DNA of 64,000 nt from Mesostigma viride (taxonomy: Eukaryota > Streptophyta > Mesostigmatophyceae > Mesostigmatales > Mesostigmataceae): the NCBI GenBank assembly GCA_009746045.1, contig RPFO01000175.1:2381787-2445786 (forward strand), read 5' to 3'. The translations under genes were made by a program, and so were the position numbers. Below the pieces are notes generated by a model. It did no database searches. It had not been told where the DNA came from and saw nothing but the letters and a program-made list of their open reading frames with translations. Shown here piece by piece: positions 58,951 through 64,000 of this stretch; the stretch's first letter is position 1, and each line of letters starts with the position of its first letter.

Positions 58951-59589
58951 TGTGTGCTAGGCTTTATACGGACAGCCTATACCACACCTTCAAACTCAGT
59001 GCACATCATTATCAAGTTGGCTATTGTACTGAGCACCATGCTGGGGGCCCAGCATACTCGAACACAAGGTGTTGCCCCCACACCTCCTACCTGGCCACCA
59101 AGGCTGTCGCCAACCTTGGTGCCGAGTTTCTTTCCGCCCCTGGCCCCCTACCCGCATGCTGCCGCGGCCGCTGTACTGCCGCCCCCGTGTGGCCGCTACG
59201 TTTTCCCGGCGGACGCAGGGCGGCACCCATGTCGTTCCCCCCGTTACATGTAGGGGGGCCGGCGGTTTTCAGCGGCTGCTCATTAGGCCTTACACCCCCG
59301 GACCGTCTCTCACAAGCCCAGGACCCATCACCAGCCCCACCCCAGACTGAGGCTCAGGGATTTCCCCCCGGCATTGAAGCCATTGTGGCGATGGGCCCTC
59401 TACCCTACCAAGGCCTTGGCTTGGAAACTGCTTAGCCAAAGCCCATACCAGGGCTTGTGTTTTTGAAGGAAATTTTTATGGCATGCATAGATATATATCC
59501 CCTCAACCGTCTCTGACTCGTGACTAAAATGAGTCACGAGTTGCACAGTATGCCACAGGTGTCCCTATTCAACCTAATTATTTTTTCTA
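58951..59589. other. Unassigned GC-rich segment
   Basis: An open frame (58866-59435) is proline- and alanine-rich with no motif and starts inside LINE tail repeats, so I do not call it a gene. Confidence 0.4.
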
Positions 59590-61330
59590 GACCATTAAAA
59601 TTAAATTTAAGTTTAAATTATATAACATCATGCCTCCGTTGGGAGATCATGTAGCACATATTCCAGGATGGATGGGTGGAGTGGAGGAAGCCGCGTAATC
59701 GAACTAACCTAACTCTAAGCTATATCTAGTCTAGAAAAGCCTATCTACGCTACTCATCAAAACGCCTCCTCCTCTTGGAGGGAGGTGGCTTGCCCACAGG
59801 GGCTGGCGTGTGAGCCTTGACAATCTTCTGCCACCGCTTCTTGTCCTGCATGGCAGTCCAGAGAAGGGAGAGAGAGGGGATGCGGTGTTCAAACTGGGCT
59901 GGGACCACTAGGTCGGCCAGCAACATCTGGGTATATAGGTCATGGCATGTTTCCCTACCCTTTTAGGAATGTTCTTGGGGCCAGGCCAGGTCAAAATATG
60001 CCGCCCTGGTTGGCCGAGCCGCTGGGGACCGGCCAGACCAAGGGCGGTGTCGACCTGGCTGGTGCGAGCAAGATGTCCTACAAATGCTATCCTACGCTGC
60101 CTAACTCTCGTCCGAAATACGAGGCATACCGTGATACAAAGACTCTAATGACCTACGCTGACAAAACCCTACATTCAGGACCTGTCGGAGCATCCTGGTT
60201 ACCGTGCCGTCTGGCTTAGCTGCCAGTGTTGCCGTGAGTGTCCACGCCTCGGCGCCATACGTGAGCACCGTGAGGACGAGGACCTTGAAGAGCATGCGCT
60301 TGCGGTGCTCGTCCAGGCCCTTGGAGCGCCAGTAGGTGTTGAGCGAACGAAGCCTAGCCCAGGTCAGGCCAATGCGGACGTCCACATCGTCGGCGGTGTC
60401 AGGGAGCCATCTCCCCAACAGTTTGAAGCGGACGCGGAACGGGGCCTCCGTCCCGTCGAGCAGGCGCGGCAGCGGTGGACGACTGGAGGCCCCAATCACC
60501 ATCGCCTCAGTTTTGACACTAATCTCCAACCCCACCGCCCTCGCCTCCAGGCCCAGACAGTCCAGCCAGGTCTGAATGTGCTCGGGGCGCGCGATGAGCT
60601 AGGGTGGTGTCGTCCGCATAAATCAGGTCAGCCAGGCGGTAACCCGTGCTAACCCCGCCGTGCCCACGCTCGTTAAGGATGTCCAAGCCTGGCTCGAACC
60701 CCTAAACCCCTAAAGACCATTTAGGGGTTAAGAGCAGTAAAGCGCGCACGTGCCTGGCGCATGACGTGGTCCACGACAATAATGAACAGGTATGGGGACA
60801 GGACACAACCTTGCCACACCCCGTGGTGAAGGGGGAATGGTGGGGTGGTGCCTTCCGCAGTCCGCACTACTGCCTGTGAGCCCTCATAGAGTCGGCGAAT
60901 GGCAGCAATAAACGCTGGTGGCACTCGGTTCAGAGCTAGGATGGCCCAAAGAGCCTCCCAGAGGACCGTGTCAAAGGCCTTGATATAGTCAACAAAAATG
61001 AAGACCAGCGGCAAACTGTCAGGGCAAAGGCGACGCATCTCCTCCATCAACCGGCGCGCGACAAACACAGCCATGACAGTGCTACGACCACGACGGAAAC
61101 CCATCTGAGACTCACCCAGGTGTGGGTCCAGCGCGGCGCGGAGCCTGTGCACAGGCTCCGCATGCAGACCTTCACGCAGCATCATGCGCATGAAGACCTT
61201 CAGCGCGGCGCTCTGGAGGCAGACACCCCGGTAGTTACCGGGGTCAGCGGCAGAACCCTTCTTGTACAGCATGACGCGGATGGCCGTCTGCCACTCAGCA
61301 GGCTGAGGCTCGTCAGACCATACTAGGAAG
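59590..61330 (-). mobile_element. Non-LTR retrotransposon (LINE copy B)
   Basis: Minus-strand relative of LINE A. The frame 61272-60721 has LYKKGSAADPGNYRGVCLQS, SQMGFRRGRSTVMAVF, IFVDYIKAFDTVLWEALW (motif with catalytic Asp) and HGVWQGCVLSPYLF, all classic LINE RT blocks. A shift follows before the frame 60535-60101 with GLEISVKTEAMVIGA and the TYGAEAWTLT region. The 3' region (60100-59590) has no ORF and ends in TTTAAATTTAA-like sequence. 5' truncated near 61330, where a different sequence begins. Confidence 0.8.
60721..61272 (-). pseudogene. LINE B reverse transcriptase fragment (183 aa)
   Basis: Fingers and palm part of the RT, ending at ARARFTALNP where the frame stops. The expected YADD-type box should follow but lies in broken sequence around 60600-60720, where the surviving reading is LADLIYADDTTL-like in another frame. 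The enzyme is therefore inactive here. Confidence 0.75.
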
Positions 61331-62955
61331 AGTTAGCATATTGGGACGCCAATGTGCTAGTTGGATGCAGGATGAGGAGACCTTTCTAACGCCGTACTGA
61401 CCGCCTGAAACAGACAAGGGACGTGAGAGTTATCAGGTCCCGAAGTACTGCCGACCGGCGGCGGCGGCAGTGCACACCGAGGTCGCCGTGGACAGGACAC
61501 GTGGCAGGCAGGGCCTGCACAGGCTTAGCCTGGACCATCACGTGACTAAGGTCCACGGAGGCTGAGGACGCAACGGTCCTGTGGCTAAGTAGAGATCGAC
61601 CAGTAGGCCAGTCGCGGGCTCTGCAAGGATACGCATCCGTGCATACCTGGGTCACCTTAACTGTTATATGGAAATAAACTAACACCCATTTCACCGGAAA
61701 TACGCATCCGTGCAGGGCTGTGACAGGAACTGGTGATACCTAGTCACGGGATGTCAGAGGTCCTTAACGCTGCCTGCAGCAAGGATGCAAGGTAGCGGTA
61801 AGCTGAGCTCTGGCAAGGTAGCGGTGCACTGTGCGAGGCCGACGGGAGATGCCTTAGGGCACGATGGAAATGAGGTAACATAATGCTATGGCCTAAGGCA
61901 GGTCAAGGCAGTTCTTTGCCGACGCACCGTGGTTGTCACTTGGAGTGAGCAAGCCAGCGAGAGCGTTACCTGGGGCGAGGAGCAAAGGTTGCAAGCTACG
62001 CGACCTAGGTCCTAACAGTCGCGACAAGGACCAGGAGCTCACAGCAGCTGCCTGGCCGGAGTCGCTAAATCGTATTATTGTTCCGGGTTTTTGTGAAGAG
62101 CTCCGGGAGCAGTGGTTTCTGCTCTGCGACAGGCACGAGAAGCAATGACGCCAGGCGAGCTAGGCTGCAGGCGGTTGTTTTCCTCGGTGCTCGGCAGGGC
62201 GGAGACAGTGTTATAATATGATGTCGAGACGGCCTGATTGACGGGTTTAGCGGGTCTCGCTACGTGCTCGGGACTTTCTTGGGCGAAGTTGCTGTGATGC
62301 CGCTAGGTGGCGCCAGGTGTTTGCTCGCGTCGTGGCTAGTTAAAGCTATGGCGAAGGGGCTTTGGTGACGCTAGCGGTAGTGAAAGCGGCAAGCGAGACA
62401 ACCCGTGCGTTTCGGCAGCCAGATCTGTCCAGTCGGCGAGGAATTTAACTTTGCCTGGACTGGTGTGTGTTTGAGGATTTATAGCCTGTGCCCTCGTTGC
62501 TTGGCAGCATTTCCGGATGAGCGTTTTGGTCGGCATATTCGTCAGAGCTAGGAGCAGCCTGTCGTTTTCCCTGCCACGCTTGAGGTGGTAGTGGTCTGCA
62601 AGGGCTGGACGTCAAGGACGTGTATTGCGGCTTGTAGAACGACTGAGACCGGAAAGAGCAACTGCAGCTGTCAGAGTGGCAGCAAGTGACTGGTAGCGGC
62701 ATCGTCACGGCAGTGGTCTACAAAGAGAGCGGTGGACATTGTGGCGAGGCTTGAGACCTGTGCGGGGAAATCATGCAGGGTGCGTGGTTTGGTATGAGCT
62801 CCTTCTGAGGCTTTGTCAACTGTCGAGCGCCTGGAAGAAAGGCGACCAGTAAGCCGGTGTTGGGGCTAGTTCCTCTGCTTGCAGGATCAGTTCGGCCTAC
62901 GTCTCTTCGGTCCGGGCGTTGCTTTCATTGCTGCCACCTTGTATCTGTGTCCATA
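61331..62955 (+). other. Probable leader/LTR of a further retrotransposon
   Basis: No gene. Starts (AGTTAGC...) at the broken 5' end of LINE B and leads into a gag ORF. It might be a 5' LTR plus leader, but the matching 3' LTR would be outside the window, so this cannot be tested here. Confidence 0.35.
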
Positions 62956-63986
62956 ATGCTTAAGGGCAAGAACGGGGTCGGCGGCGGGAGCAAGGCGGTT
63001 GCGACGGAGGGTGAGAGGCGGAAAGCGTCAGTGCCAGCAGTCGGCCAGCCAGAAGGGGAGGCGATTCCCACGATGGAGGGCGTGGCGGGGCAAAAGACGC
63101 GGTACCGGAAGCGAAAGGAGGAAGCACGGGGGAAGGAGCGCGCAGAAGGGCCATCGGACAGCTTTGAGCTGGCTGGAGGAGGCCAAGGGGAGGGGATGCA
63201 GGCCAACGGTGGTAAGACGGCCCGTGTGGCCGAGGCAGTCGTTCCTCCTCATGTTTCTGTAGACGCTTGGGCTGGGGGTGCTGGGGCTTCTGCTGTGGGT
63301 AGTGATGCTCGCGCGTTGCCAGGAACTAGACCCCACATAAGTGCTGTAGCCGTGATGAACGGCCAGAAGCCTCTGAAGCCACCCGTGAGTCAGGAGGAGT
63401 TAGACAAGTGGTTAGAGGATATGGAGCTAGTCACCTACTCCGTAGATCCCACTGTCAATCTCGTCCAGGTGTTCCATGCTTCCTCAGTGAATAGGGATTC
63501 TTCTGAGCGTGTGAGGGACAAAGCCAGGTCTGCAGTGAAGGATAAGCTCTCTTGGGAGCAGTTTCTCCTGGGCCTGCGTCAGGAGTTTTCTGACAAAGTC
63601 CTCAACCTCACTAATCACTACAAGCTGGCCTATGATGCGTTTGAGATCAGGGGCTCAGTGTGGATGGTCGCAATGCAGCTAGGCTGTTTGCAGATCAGAC
63701 AGATGGGTCGCTGGCTGCCTTAGAGAGGGTAGTCTTGAGCATTCGCCCATCTGCCCCTGCTTGTAAACCCATTCAGACCTCAGGTGCTTCAGCCTCCGCT
63801 AGCCAGGTGCAGGGGGATGCCCCAGGGCAGGCAGCCCAGGGAGGTCCTCATCCTAGCAGGCGTCAGAGGGCTGGGAGGCGCAGGGGGGTTGGAAACCAAG
63901 GTGGCAAGGGCCAGCAGCAAGGGGCTCAGAACAAGGGTCAGAAGCAGGCTGGTGGTCACCAAGGGGGGCAGCAGGGGGGGAGGTAG
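62956..63986 (+). pseudogene. Gag-like protein of another LTR element (frameshifted)
   Basis: I chose the ATG at 62956 (MLKGKNGVGGGSKAVA). A basic, Gly-rich N-terminus leads to a helical capsid-like domain: SQEELDKWLEDMELVTYSVD, RVRDKARSAVKDKLSWEQFL and LRQEFSDKVLNLTNHYKLAY. At about 63660 the reading moves to another frame (NAARLFADQTDGSLAALERV), which ends in a Gln/Gly/Arg-rich nucleic-acid-binding tail, GNQGGKGQQQGAQNKGQKQ, at 63986. No CCHC knuckle is seen. The fold order resembles the copia gag at 33811 but the sequence differs. Pol would lie beyond the right edge. Confidence 0.55.
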
Positions 63987-64000
63987 CCAAGGGCAAGGCA

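Noticed and set aside
58866-59435. 189-aa proline-rich ORF
   Set aside because: Starts in LINE tail repeats and shows no domain or splice context.
61331-62955. Defined LTR before the right-edge gag
   Set aside because: No second LTR copy is in the window and no clear termini could be shown.

Overview
The window looks like repeat-dense nuclear DNA of a green alga, probably a volvocine or other chlamydomonadalean chlorophyte. This is inferred from a split, GC-rich, EGF-bearing exostosin (GT47) gene with GT-AG introns, from split-direct-repeat retroelements of the kind described as Kangaroo in Volvox, and from a piggyBac-like element, several LINE families and a copia family. It is not prokaryotic. 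Most of the sequence is mobile DNA nested inside mobile DNA.

Host gene. The only host gene I can support is one GT47/exostosin-like glycosyltransferase on the minus strand. Exon 1 (membrane anchor plus EGF motif) is at 48724-48330. The next exon (more EGF cysteines) starts at 16806. The exostosin domain lies at 15807-14763 and the last exon at 7635-7168. The exon 1/2 and 14763/7635 junctions have GT-AG sites and matching reading phase. The gene would therefore cover about 41.5 kb, with introns of 31.5 kb and 7.1 kb filled by mobile elements. The exostosin part has an in-frame TAG and a frame change, so the gene may be broken or the assembly may contain indels.

Virus-like element. Intron 1 holds a complete polinton-like-virus (PLV)-type element at 17196-42915, bounded by 626-bp terminal inverted repeats (TIRs). 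A leftward block carries two small unknown genes, an Ig-like/lectin-like fibre candidate, a major capsid candidate, a small basic hydrophobic protein, a penton/minor capsid candidate, a small unknown, a C2H2 zinc-finger protein and a 1077-aa putative structural protein. A rightward block carries a coiled-coil protein, an FtsK/HerA-type packaging ATPase, a basic DNA-binding-like protein, a tRNA-like segment, a tyrosine recombinase and a primase-helicase. Each TIR carries two copies of a 65-bp perfect palindrome.

Retrotransposon in the virus. The primase-helicase gene is split by a young copia-type retrotransposon at 32292-40117. It has two 617-bp LTRs that read as identical and a 5-bp duplication, ACAAG; the reading frame resumes exactly across the insertion. 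A second copy of the same family (50731-58540, duplication TTAAC) sits in the 3' tail of a LINE. In both copies the protease-like segment lies after the integrase, which is not the usual copia order.

Other elements. 1-2460: LINE with a second LINE nested in antisense (8-bp duplication). 3296-4199: Penelope-like reverse transcriptase remnant. 4401-6489 and 44148-47292: two non-autonomous elements with A1-internal-B1-A2-B2 split direct repeats. 44299-45643: piggyBac-like element with TTAA duplication, inside the second of these. 8865-9504: two-length minisatellite. 9505-14050: LINE whose upstream frame encodes a RING-H2 finger, with truncated copies at 14054, 16880 and 42916. 49300-50730: L1-like LINE end. 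59590-61330: second copy of the first LINE. 62956 to the right edge: gag of another LTR element.
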